This document shows, one piece after another, positions 20,201-26,621 of a stretch of 64,000 nt of DNA. The notes under the pieces were generated by a model. It saw nothing but the letters and a program-made list of their open reading frames with translations. It made no database searches and was not told the origin of the DNA. The position numbers were made by a program, and so were the translations under genes. Origin of the DNA: a bacterium (GTDB lineage: Bacteria; UBP15; UBA6099); assembly GCA_029564595.1 (NCBI GenBank), contig JAKQPS010000113.1, positions 158,227-222,226 on the forward strand, read 5' to 3'. The stretch's first letter is position 1. Each line of letters opens with the position of its first letter.

Positions 20201-23200
20201 TGCGAAGTTGAACACAACGCTGTTAAGCTCGACTTTGACCTGCTGATCCGTCAGCAGGAACGGATTGCTTGAATTGTTCACCGTCACAGCTTTTCGATAG
20301 AGCCAACTGTCGTTCATCCATACCGGGTCGGCGTTGGGTTTCAACTTCGCCATTCCCGACTCCACAGCTATCTGCGCTGCGTTGAAGGAATAATCCCCCG
20401 GCGTATCGAACGGCCATGCGGAAGCGTCTGGAGCCGGCGTCGTGGTAAATCTCCATGGAACCGCAACCCATGTCCCCTCGTTGCCGTATTGGTCTTTTGC
20501 CTTGACCCTATAATCATATTCCGTCGCATAATTCAATTGAGACGAGACCGCCCAAGAGTTCGACGGCTCCCATCCGCTTTCCTGAAGTCCGGGGGCCGAC
20601 CAGTCAGCAGACGCGGCGTCCACTTGAAATTTATACTGAACCGTGCTGATGTCGCTCGGCGGCTGAGCCGTAAGCGTCACGTTCACCCCTACGTAGGTTT
20701 CGTTTATTTCAGGATACTGAAGGCCTACTCCCGTCGGAGCAACATTGTCTACCGTGAAAAACGTAGAGTACCTCGTGGCGCCCGCGTTTACACCGTCGTT
20801 GGGAGTCAATTTGACATACACGTTAGAGCTTTCACCGAGATATGCGCCTCCCTCGTTGTTCGCATTTTGCGTGTGCCAAGTCAGCGTGGCTCCCGTCCTC
20901 GGAGTGGTTATTCCTGTTATCTGTCCTGTGGAGGTTCCGGAGTTGACTCCCGTATTGTTTACTGCCCCGGCAGAAGACGACTGTATATGCGCCTGCCTCC
21001 ATGTTGATCCGCCGTCAACTGAGAACAACACGAGAAGAGACACTGTGTCGTTCTGCGGATCGGACACATTGTACGTGACCGTCACGACCCCGGAGCCGTC
21101 CGTCGACGTCTGCGATGCTGAAGTTACGCTCGCGTCAGGCTCGTCGTCCGCCACCAGAAAATCCCATGTCGGCGCGGAAAAATCGCCTTCATTTCCGAAT
21201 TGATCCCTTGCTTTTACATGCCAATAATACATTTGGCTCTGAGACAACGCCGCCGGGTTCCAAGAAATCGAAGACTGCCATCCGCTCGCCTGAACCCCGG
21301 TCGTGAACGCCTCGTCTTCCGCCAATTGGATGTAGTATTCGACGTTGGATATGTCAGTGGCGCCCGCCGCCGTCAGCGTTGGAGTCGGAGAAACCCCTGT
21401 CGTGCCGTTCGGCGGCGTGGAGCAGTTGTAGTTCTTGGGAGCCTGATTGTCCACCTTGAACGACCCGGAAACTTTTGTTTCTCCCTGCGCGGCGTCGAAA
21501 GTTGTAACGCGCATGTACACAGTGTCGTCTTCTTCGAGGAACGCTCCCCCCTCGTTTTCCGCGCTCAAAGTCAGCCACACGAACGTCGCTCCGGTCTGCG
21601 GCGTGGGAACTCCCGTTATCTGCCCTGTGGACGTCCCGGAGCTTACCCCCGTGTTGTCAACCGCGCCGGCGCTTGCGGGACTTTTTATTCTCGCTTGATT
21701 CCAGTTCGTTCCGTCAGCGGAAAACTCAATGAGCAGCCTCGCCGTGTCGTTGTTCAAATCCGTCAGATTATATGTGACAGTCAGTTCCCCGGAAGCGTCC
21801 GCCGCCTGAGAGAACCCGGCAAATGTTATTACCGGCGTCATGGGTATCGTTCTGAACGAGAACGCCGTGGTGTAAGCGGACTCCCTGTCGCACGTGTCTT
21901 TCGCTTTGACTCTCCAGTAGTAAACAGTGTCCGCGGGAAGCGAAACCGGCACGACCCATTCATCCGAGACGCTTATCCATCCGCTTTCCTGCAACCCTGC
22001 CGTGAACCCGGAGTTGGAAGCTATCTGGAAATAGTAAGAGATTGCGCCCGCATCCACCGCGCCCGCCGCTTTCAGCGTCGGATTGAAAGCCACGTTCGTC
22101 GCGCCGTTCGCAGGAGAACTATTGGTCAATCCGATCGGGGCGACTATGTCCACGACGTAGTTGATATCCTCGTTGTTATGCCAATATTGCTCGTTGCCTT
22201 TGGCGTCACGGCAGGATATGTAGAGATACTCGTTTACGGGAATAAGCCCCGATGTGGCGCAAGTGAGATTCTGTGTGCCTCCGCCACCGCAGGTCCCGTC
22301 TCCCGGAGCAGTCATGTTCGCGTAGTCTTTGTCCGTCAGAGACCATCTGCACCATGCGTTTTCGTCGACTGTCACCTGTACGGCTGGACTCGTCGAACAT
22401 ACAATCGCGCCTTTGTCAGGATTCCATGTCAATTGGGTCGGAGCCGCTGAGTCGATTTTGTAAACAAGTTGCTGAGTAACCGAGTTAGAGCATCCGTCCG
22501 CGCAGGCGACATATATGTTGTTGTCCCCCTCGGCCAGCCCGGAAACCGCGCATGATATCGCCGTGGTTCCTCCGCCGGAGCACTCGTTGGCGGACGGCAT
22601 GTCCCAATACGTCTGGTTCGCGGTCGACCATCTACACACGCCCTCGGCGTCCAGCGCGAGGTCAACTGATATCGCTGATGATTCCACGTATGAACCGCTC
22701 GCAGGCGCGTGACCGCTCTGCGCCGGAGCAGCGTCGTCATATACGAAGCCTACTCCGTTGCTCTTGTACGTTCCGCTGGTGACGAAGACGTCGTCGGTCG
22801 TCGCTCCAACCGGAACTGTCAGGGATATCGAAGCGTGCGTCCACCCCGATATATTCCCGTCGGGAACCATCTGGTCCAAACTGTTCGCCACATTGTTGGT
22901 CGCGTTCGACCTGTTGCCCGCCGCCGGGCACGTTCCAGACTGGCACAAGTGATTTCCCGTGATTGTCACAGCCAGCCCGGCGCCGCCGCACTGCGGCGCT
23001 ATTTCGGTTATCCTCGGCAGTATCCTGAATCCGGTGAAAGTCGCCGTTCTGTTGTCCGCAGGCGTAGTGCGGGTCACCACGATATCGCCCGTATAGGAGT
23101 CGTCCGGGATTGTCGCTGGGACTCTGACCTCGATCGCAGTGTCCGTCCACGAGTTCACTGTCGCCGTTTGGCCCAGTATCGTTACCGTCCCGCCTGTTCC

Positions 23201-24709
23201 GAACCTCTTTCCGTTTATCGTTATCACTCCGTGCGCGTCACCGGCGTCATACTCTCTCGCGGCGTTCTCCACAGACGGAGTCGTAATGCTGTCGATTTTG
23301 GGGTACACGTAGAAGTTGAGAGGAGTGAGGTCGTTGTTCCCCCGCGCCTTGACCACCAGCGCGCCGGCGCCTCCGTAGTCGCTGACCGCGTCGTTGACGG
23401 TGAATGTTATCGACGTGTCGCTCCATGCTGATACATCGGCGCACGCGACCTCATAAGTTCCTAAGTTAACCGAACTGACAGCCGCGAGGCAAGATGAGCC
23501 GAATTTTGAGCCTGTCACTGTGGCGGACTGGCCGGGTCTCGCTCCAAGATTGTTCAGAGCCGACTCGGCATTGTTCGTGTATGATGTGGCATTAGGCGGG
23601 GTCCACCAGTTGCCAGTAACCAGAAAGCTTCCTCTTCCTCCAGCGGCATTGTTATTAGTCGCCCGTTGATGATATCTCTGAATCGCGGCTCCCGAACTGA
23701 AATCCGCCTGCGCGTGCATCTTTCCGAAAATGCCGATGTTTGCCGCTCCTCCTGAAGTTCTAAGATTGAACATCCTCGCAGGAGTCGTTGTTCCTGTTTC
23801 TCTAACTCCAATATTGTTTGAAACCGTCGCGTCGTTCTCGAACGCGACCTCCGCCACCGATTGCGCCGTCGGAGACCCAGTCCCGCAGCAACCGCTGAGA
23901 TTGTAATCCTGCCATGTGGCGTCCGCCGTCGGTTTGCCGATGTTTGAAAACAGCTCCGTGAACTGCTCCTCAGGCGACGCGCTCCAATACCCGACATAAT
24001 AAACCGTGCTGTTCGCCCTGTCGCTCAGATACAACTGAACCTGATTCGAGGCGTTCACTTTTGAATGCATTGTGACGGTATTTGCGGTGGCGCTGGTGGG
24101 CCTTCTTGAATATGCTCTCCTGTCAATGGTCGAGCCGACTTCTCTGACGCCAAGATATTTGTCCGTCGTGGTGCGGTTCGAGAGCACGAATTCACCGACC
24201 ATCCCGGCTCCGACTGCCACATTCACTGTTTGCCATGTGCTATTGGCCGTCGTGCTTACGGTGGCGAATCGTTCAACATAAGTTCCGGTCGTCCAATATC
24301 CCAATATGACGAAACTAGTCCGCGTGACATTGTCCACGTAATACTGAATCTGTCCGGCGGCGTTGGCTTGAACATGCATAACCATCGCATTCATTAAACC
24401 GTTGGTTGATGATCTATTCACCGTGACATATCTGTTCAGCGCCGATCCTACGGCCCTTACGCCGCCAGTCCTGTCTGCGTTTCCCTGAGTCACCACAAAT
24501 GCCGCCTCAACAACCGCGTTTCCCGGAATACCGTATAGAGTATTCAAATTTACAGTCGTCCACGTCCCCGCAACTGTCGGAGTAATAGATTCATAAAGAT
24601 GCACATATGTAGGACCGCCAAGCGCCTTTCCCGGCCTTAGCGTCATAACCATAGCCGACGCTATCGCGACAAAAAATAAAAACTTCGCGGCACTTGATGG
24701 TTTTCTCAT
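11204..24709 (-). CDS. Giant multidomain surface protein (4501 residues; DUF2341, TIG, FN3, lamin-tail, beta-propeller)
   Basis: A single uninterrupted 13.5-kb frame. After a signal peptide (1-31) come three approximately 100-residue repeats each holding a VRxVGS-type motif (to about 330). IPT/TIG-like modules follow (373-600), then FN3-like repeats (about 860-1440) with the pattern YYFQIA..YYWRVKAKD. A first DUF2341 domain lies at about 1465-1590, a glycine-rich segment at about 1660-1820, more TIG modules at about 2150-2300 and a second DUF2341 at about 2350-2470. An 8-cysteine patch is at about 2494-2540, a lamin-tail domain at about 2866-2985, many Ig-like repeats at about 3000-3750 and a PQQ-type propeller at 4127-4501. 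CGGAG precedes ATG at 24709. It is probably an adhesin or surface-layer filament; export route and partner are unknown. Unlike its neighbour it lacks a FlgD-like C-terminus. Confidence 0.85.
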   Translation of the reverse strand: MRKPSSAAKFLFFVAIASAMVMTLRPGKALGGPTYVHLYESITPTVAGTWTTVNLNTLYGIPGNAVVEAAFVVTQGNADRTGGVRAVGSALNRYVTVNRSSTNGLMNAMVMHVQANAAGQIQYYVDNVTRTSFVILGYWTTGTYVERFATVSTTANSTWQTVNVAVGAGMVGEFVLSNRTTTDKYLGVREVGSTIDRRAYSRRPTSATANTVTMHSKVNASNQVQLYLSDRANSTVYYVGYWSASPEEQFTELFSNIGKPTADATWQDYNLSGCCGTGSPTAQSVAEVAFENDATVSNNIGVRETGTTTPARMFNLRTSGGAANIGIFGKMHAQADFSSGAAIQRYHQRATNNNAAGGRGSFLVTGNWWTPPNATSYTNNAESALNNLGARPGQSATVTGSKFGSSCLAAVSSVNLGTYEVACADVSAWSDTSITFTVNDAVSDYGGAGALVVKARGNNDLTPLNFYVYPKIDSITTPSVENAAREYDAGDAHGVITINGKRFGTGGTVTILGQTATVNSWTDTAIEVRVPATIPDDSYTGDIVVTRTTPADNRTATFTGFRILPRITEIAPQCGGAGLAVTITGNHLCQSGTCPAAGNRSNATNNVANSLDQMVPDGNISGWTHASISLTVPVGATTDDVFVTSGTYKSNGVGFVYDDAAPAQSGHAPASGSYVESSAISVDLALDAEGVCRWSTANQTYWDMPSANECSGGGTTAISCAVSGLAEGDNNIYVACADGCSNSVTQQLVYKIDSAAPTQLTWNPDKGAIVCSTSPAVQVTVDENAWCRWSLTDKDYANMTAPGDGTCGGGGTQNLTCATSGLIPVNEYLYISCRDAKGNEQYWHNNEDINYVVDIVAPIGLTNSSPANGATNVAFNPTLKAAGAVDAGAISYYFQIASNSGFTAGLQESGWISVSDEWVVPVSLPADTVYYWRVKAKDTCDRESAYTTAFSFRTIPMTPVITFAGFSQAADASGELTVTYNLTDLNNDTARLLIEFSADGTNWNQARIKSPASAGAVDNTGVSSGTSTGQITGVPTPQTGATFVWLTLSAENEGGAFLEEDDTVYMRVTTFDAAQGETKVSGSFKVDNQAPKNYNCSTPPNGTTGVSPTPTLTAAGATDISNVEYYIQLAEDEAFTTGVQASGWQSSISWNPAALSQSQMYYWHVKARDQFGNEGDFSAPTWDFLVADDEPDASVTSASQTSTDGSGVVTVTYNVSDPQNDTVSLLVLFSVDGGSTWRQAHIQSSSAGAVNNTGVNSGTSTGQITGITTPRTGATLTWHTQNANNEGGAYLGESSNVYVKLTPNDGVNAGATRYSTFFTVDNVAPTGVGLQYPEINETYVGVNVTLTAQPPSDISTVQYKFQVDAASADWSAPGLQESGWEPSNSWAVSSQLNYATEYDYRVKAKDQYGNEGTWVAVPWRFTTTPAPDASAWPFDTPGDYSFNAAQIAVESGMAKLKPNADPVWMNDSWLYRKAVTVNNSSNPFLLTDQQVKVELNSVVFNFAKARANGEDIRFTDSDGVTALDYWVSSYNSGAQTATIWVKVPSVPQSSTKTIYMYYGNASAPDASSLSATMNAQTFTDGATAWTNLASSTNVNLTYNGNDVILGSPLIVDGTVVELDCDAGCYFPYIRVVNGGIIKTTAQKALKLTAKEIYVDATSKIDANRMGYPGGPQNTVRYGRNDGTSPSGTPGAAGGYGGQSAGTTDGPGGGGGAHGGLGGSGGGANGTGEIAGAGGGTAYGNNSNQTAFFGGGGGAGGKSARGADTDRGIGGAGGAGGGIALLDAETITILGTVSANGEAGRQGTCYSDTNSGGGGGGGAGGTVVIRGMNVTIASGAILTANGGNGGPQTIYAGSGGGGGGGRVKVFCATCSIAGAMSASAGTSGGASYAAPVSTNGTAGTTYLSPGGSFVYTYDFANSVSGSIVSNNISSFFLGGTFHAQNTLPSDPSAGSLAFQIQRASDSSTLCSITPAQAAAGFDASGCTLADVPVKLRANLGMTMAPGSPTVRNWTFNYYTRNRADLTIPTSVGSELAFTYFSNTPTISPAASMGQVFSEVTEFVASVITGTVEFQISNNGTNWYYHNGTIWAQQTGGGYPLQTNTSAEINAKVSLFDNEVGDGTFFFRAFLASDGTQKAELDNVNIVYTLPARPVVTGLAPSSGVAGQEITINGSDFGLSQSSSTVTFNGIAAGTANYWSATQIKINAPADVATGHVVVTVRSVLSEQSGNSLFTVSAPSISTVTPSQGYGGDIVLIEGNNFGLVKGPSTVKFHSGVTATCDTWGNAALICRVPSGAQTGNITVTTSGGTATSMFTITTDTSMWPFVVPGDYTKSSASILIDGGAAYLDVVNSPAWFNKSWTTRRALTVSNSSGVAQTDFQLPVYLSVSNFNFDIAQPDGADIRFTTTDGTTLINNYWIQSYDSVGKTAVIWVKVPNVPTGETTLYLYYGNPSAGPLSNKANTFIAESFADGAAAWTQTNVLSDIEITPVPAHIAFQTSSIPRTCDENWGNSCFGCTNYNNDCTTCAPPCILCSGASCVGSEAIDALRVNEGTYFRPGSNFTVTVDYHAYGSNRFSISYQPPGGAWTQLSCSGLIAAGSYTYTSPAYALNSTPGVHKVRAAMNYNVNCPFTCATQYCDTDELEIYVSYKPSGYFTSVALPGFMGATSFTSPNAQPAGTTLGYKIVKVLDNNELCSITRAQANGGYTITAGTDCADQTVPVYIRADMQSADPMQSPTVNSWTLNYFRRKIASVSVSAYGASQAKQYPTSRPTVQNNTGLSFEEIISFTDILYPDGSDVTFQISNNGSNWYYHNGTAWVPASGYAQSNSGTAVSQKINTFHNDVGPGTFFFKAYLNSNGSQPSGLDGVSVNKAQLTFSQIVNNGAGDRYVQIYNPFSSDYNLAGHVIGIGPGMEYTIPAGQSIPSKGHYIIAKSQADFISRFGCEAAHVKEWSGLDMSAAGDEVYLKANSGASSSIDLVVWGAYNGAQLPEGQFTAPPGSPALTHAAGKAIRRVVEGYEGNERDSGSDADSSPENEEDLAATFMEDEPSPFCAPPMNGTVEINDSDGYTKIANPVMTLTCEDPVGVDCDAQDSMRMACSEAALASASWMPFEKKCNEPGYNCAFNIATGSGCSSGEGEKSVYVEFRNDMGNIQPTHPSDSTIYDLTPPSISQILVYSDKETYLCGTADGCATLSPSTGGTVYYSNLGGQGHGQKMTVELVWDDPGGAKYEYRGQYAFGASPTYDGANTGPDIDGADGWKQVYTIDSGETDEIGIKFTVYDKAGNSSFVALDFVMDNTAPSITYVWPAAGGRTNWYKDDPGNVVNIDFGWVNKCPLQSAQYRIGTGSWTNIFSSFMTSDYTNNWGLSWAAVPEGSNSISVRASDGCGNTAEHSYIENIQGFIFRKDGTAPSITGVMLTSNAEDYFYGTSDGLDCANVGAYPGVTCAAWFNSATGEGAGQTIDVSVAWTDTASYNRAQGSVAFGSNPPPDYFGPPWNIYYTAAAGVGNQLGTEVSVYDEAGNKSSVKIDYRQDNVKPVSTITSPDAGSWQTADFALTVTNTDAAPSSGLTSCYYRVLSDSVETVAWTTYACAGNPPAITVGSGKNCDVEGSNICEVQIYSRDKVNSSVVASRVFSVAWQGPVITNNIAGCPACDDTWRSSAGTVYNIDFSDNGVLDSGEYTIWTGPNRTGSMLKDWTAIFGPGLGAGSFATDFQIDFDSAQNGINYVSVRASNIAALSTTLTDAFYLRKDTQAPSMPVVTGYDSSAMNVVLTDGEWGAYANPYFVWSADIDNPASPAPNSGVKQFNIYFGNNSAGVPDTTTASAFYEVAQVLVSGETYYLRIGVEDNAGNAAAAQTVFVYKYDDTGLSVVATDSAALLTNNVTKGQQNVVFARLDLSSANRTVDLLSLKVELIGSDADISAARLAHDVNDNGEYDSGVDSLLGSDKTFASGALTFDGFSLSVNTTDTESLLILLDISGSATQGNTVGIRILESNITADGAVASFAQSPFSTSLATIMNPAALTSAFDYITTPINTEHDFTVRVTVTNAAGSSRADTVAPVPVELTKNYSDGATVSLVSGPVPASANLSAGQSQTFVYAFRALTNGSVAFELEAVGTESNLKTSATSNLAQSNLVVITNQGPLLWTFDDGGSTDSFYGSAAPARNPINEQVIYIGNDNNKLYAIRIADGAKKWEYTAGSPIKSTPYVRDYVVYFGDESGNFYAVRDNTGSASLEWSRSVASAAIRTSSTRWVNESSEGRLYFASLDGKMYCRKASDGNPCTDWSDVNLGSPVYSTPASANDGYIYVGASNGTIAKVDRTSGNVIAMYTGYGGISASPFMYPKDPAVPLDGAWLWIGALNGSVYKIDSTLPPGSEQVWSFTTSSPIPAQEFRNTIFVDVFSGGAGSLAVYAGNDNGCVYAISDEGEQMWKFPPGAEAINGAVSGCILLDFTTNKLYFGAENHHYYALQNNATAPTVLSGWPYYTGGPIVACPSLFGSVVMIPSTNGKIYAFTR

Positions 24710-24833
24710 AGTTTTGCTCCGATGATTTTTGCGAGTTTGCGGTTACTCTGGTGACTGCTGAGATTTTGTTTATTTATTATCATATTTATTTAATAATTAT
24801 CCTATCAATATAAATAAATACAAAATCATTCTT

Positions 24834-24839
24834 ATTATA
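24834..24839 (-). promoter_or_regulatory. Possible -10 box for the giant surface-protein gene
   Basis: A perfect TATAAT on the minus strand about 120 bases before the start codon, in an AT-rich tract. The best -35 at 17-base spacing (TGTTTA) is poor, so this is a weak call. Confidence 0.35.
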
Positions 24840-25196
24840 CCCCAAATTTCCTTCATTAAACAGGAAAAACGCACGTATTCCGGGCGCCCCCGACGAAATC
24901 TCCTCTTGAGCCATAGGCTCTATAACCTCCACAACCACAAATTATTGCTTTGGATACAATGTTATTTGGTTTTTTCTTTGCAACAAATCATCGAGTGCGA
25001 CTTGCTTTTTACAACAAATAAATGATATTAATCACAAACGCCCGATCCGGCGATTTTTAACTGAATTTTTGGCTATGACTGATCGTCCGCAACTCGGATT
25101 TGTTCTAGAAGAATCCGAGACATTGGCATTATGCTTTCGTTTTTCGTATTAACCCGAATTCGTCGATAGAACCGACGAACCGGGGCGATTTTCATA

Positions 25197-25229
25197 GCGG
25201 CAAACTGCTTCGTTGCCGCCACTTTTTCT
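25197..25229 (+). terminator. Terminator-like hairpin with T-run in intergenic region
   Basis: Stem GCGGCAA/TTGCCGC with a 9-base loop, then CACTTTTTCTT. It has intrinsic-terminator form on the plus strand, yet no plus-strand gene lies upstream, so it may end an unannotated transcript. Confidence 0.45.
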
Positions 25230-25306
25230 TGTTCATGAACCGTATGTTCTATTCACTGCAAAAATGCGCCTTGCGCCTCGCATTTCATCCGCTCTGAACA
25301 ATCGCT

Positions 25307-25331
25307 CCCGAATCCTAACGACGGATTCGGG
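25307..25331. repeat. Intergenic palindrome with CCCGAAT arms (copy B)
   Basis: Perfect 9-base arms CCCGAATCC and GGATTCGGG with a 7-base loop. The right flank (ATTCGGG then TTAA and CG) matches the minus-strand reading of the palindrome at 3676-3704, suggesting a dispersed repeat family. Confidence 0.5.
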
Positions 25332-25457
25332 ATTAAAACGGCGGTAAAACCGCAGAAATCATAAAAGTTTTGTTTTTGTTGATTGTCGTATTATTTCAAT
25401 CCATATTGTAACATTATTTCAAAGTTGCATGTCATGCTGGTTGTTGTGGAGGAAAAT

Positions 25458-25835
25458 ATGTCTCACGGAACATTTGCGACTCAAATCAACTGCATGGACG
25501 GCAGGACTCAGGAACCGGCGCTGAAATGGATTAAAGAGAAATTCGGCGTTGATTACGTTGATAACATAACCGAACCGGGGCCTGACAAGATTCTTGCGCA
25601 GGGAATACAGCCCAACCTCGACTCGATAAAAGCCCGCGCTATGATATCCGTTTACAAACACGGCAGCCGCAACATAGTTATCGTCGCTCACCATGACTGC
25701 GCGGGAAATCCGGTATGCAAAAAAGAGCATGCGGATATGGTTCACAAGGCTGTCGAAGTCGTCCGTTCTTGGGGATTGCCCGCTTCAGTTCAATCAGTGT
25801 GGATTGACAGGAACTGGCATGTGAAAGAAATCTGA
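25458..25835 (+). CDS. Small beta-carbonic-anhydrase-like zinc protein
   Basis: 125 residues from ATG at 25458, chosen because GGAGGAAAAT immediately precedes it; the longer frame upstream has no ribosome site. Zinc-site residues of beta-carbonic anhydrases are visible: Cys12-x-Asp14-x-Arg16 (CMDGR) and His78/His79-Asp-Cys81 (HHDCAGN). It is much shorter than classical beta enzymes (about 200 residues) and belongs with the short CMDGR/HHDC proteins often annotated as carbonic anhydrase in anaerobes. Interconversion of CO2 and bicarbonate would serve the adjacent Wood-Ljungdahl genes, but activity in this short subgroup is not assured. The next plus-strand gene is the DedA-like protein, 126 bases downstream. 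Confidence 0.7.
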   Translation: MSHGTFATQINCMDGRTQEPALKWIKEKFGVDYVDNITEPGPDKILAQGIQPNLDSIKARAMISVYKHGSRNIVIVAHHDCAGNPVCKKEHADMVHKAVEVVRSWGLPASVQSVWIDRNWHVKEI

Positions 25836-25878
25836 TTCCGACAGCCGTAAAGGATTTAGAACGTTTTTCCGACAGCCG
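25836..25878 (+). repeat. Short direct repeat downstream of the carbonic-anhydrase-like gene
   Basis: TTCCGACAGCCG occurs at 25836-25847 and again at 25867-25878, 31 bases apart. It may be a binding site or chance. Confidence 0.35.
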
Positions 25879-25961
25879 GACCGGATTAATAATCTGCCTT
25901 CTAATTCACATTTTTCCCGTTATAATTATCGTCGCGCGCTATAACGCGCCGGAGGCTCTTT

Positions 25962-26459
25962 TTGACGGCTTACGCTCTCATGATGGTTCTGGCGTTCATG
26001 TCTAGCGTCTTCATATTTCTGCCAAGCGAAGCGATATTGCTCACTCTGGCAAACATCGACAAAGTCCCGCCGATTGAAGCGTTCGGGAGAACGCTTGAGG
26101 TCGCCAGATATAGCACGGATTTCCCGTGGCTGCTACCGTTCGCGGCGGCTTTCGGGAGCAACTTCGGAAGCTGGCTTTACTATCTGATGGGAAAAGGCTC
26201 GTTGAACATCAGCGATAAATTGAGAAAGAAGATAGAAAGCTTCGACTTTGAGCGTTTAGGCAAAGGACGGGAAGCCGTCATCTTCGTATCAGGCGTTGTC
26301 AGCATCCCCCCGGTCTCAGCGACTGCCATCGCTTCGGGCATGATTCGTTTCAATTTCGCTAGGTACTACGCCGTCTCATTCGCCGGGAAAGTGGTCAGAT
26401 ACTATCTCGTGCTGCTCATCGGCCGCGCGGCGGTGGAAACCGCTCTCAGGCTGTTTTAG
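25962..26459 (+). CDS. Short DedA/VTT-like inner-membrane protein
   Basis: 165 residues with about four hydrophobic segments. The middle has GSNFGSWLYYLMGKG and the C-terminal half has FVSGVVSIPPVSATAIASGMIRF-type sequence, reminiscent of the SNARE-associated/VTT (DedA) fold in which re-entrant loops carry Gly/Pro-rich motifs. Members help flip or scramble lipids; the function here is not known. It is shorter than typical DedA (about 200 residues). The start is taken as TTG at 25962 because GGAGG lies 6 bases upstream. It ends at a convergent bidirectional terminator facing folD. Confidence 0.55.
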   Translation: MTAYALMMVLAFMSSVFIFLPSEAILLTLANIDKVPPIEAFGRTLEVARYSTDFPWLLPFAAAFGSNFGSWLYYLMGKGSLNISDKLRKKIESFDFERLGKGREAVIFVSGVVSIPPVSATAIASGMIRFNFARYYAVSFAGKVVRYYLVLLIGRAAVETALRLF

Positions 26460-26531
26460 CGCCCTTCTCAAATTCCACGCTACTTCTCAACGAAAATCGC
26501 CGCGATATCGTTCGCTAGGCGTTTTGCGGGC

Positions 26532-26569
26532 GCGAAAAAACGCGGAAGTTTTCTTCCACGCTTTTTCGC
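26532..26569. terminator. Bidirectional intrinsic terminator between DedA-like gene and folD
   Basis: A long stem (8 bp, mismatch, 2 bp, mismatch, 5 bp) with a TTTT loop. The left arm contains A6 and the right arm T5, so a U-run is available on both strands. It lies between convergent genes. Confidence 0.7.
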
Positions 26570-26621
26570 AAATGGAAATCTCAAAATCCGTTATTCGCCT
26601 ATGTTGCGAGGCTGAGCCGCG

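Larger units (their letters stand above)
24840..25457. other. Gene-free divergent intergenic region with clustered hairpins
   Basis: About 620 bases between the giant gene (minus) and the carbonic-anhydrase-like gene (plus). It is AT-rich with no credible coding frame. Five inverted repeats sit close together: 25093-25119 (arms CTCGGATT/AATCCGAG), 25153-25184 (CCCG..TTCGTCG/CGACGAA..CGGG), 25197-25219 (GCGGCAA/TTGCCGC, followed by a T-run), 25307-25331 (CCCGAATCC/GGATTCGGG) and 25341-25353 (GCGGT/ACCGC). This may be a structured non-coding RNA, a repeat cluster or terminators. No riboswitch consensus that I know was matched. Confidence 0.5.

Noticed and set aside
21200-22450. Long plus-strand open frame (416 codons) antisense to the giant gene
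   Set aside because: Arg/Val/Tyr-rich translation without domain signal; it mirrors the codon pattern of the true minus-strand gene.
24720-24840. c-di-GMP-I riboswitch before the giant surface-protein gene
   Set aside because: Such genes are often controlled this way, but the conserved GEMM core was not found on the minus strand.
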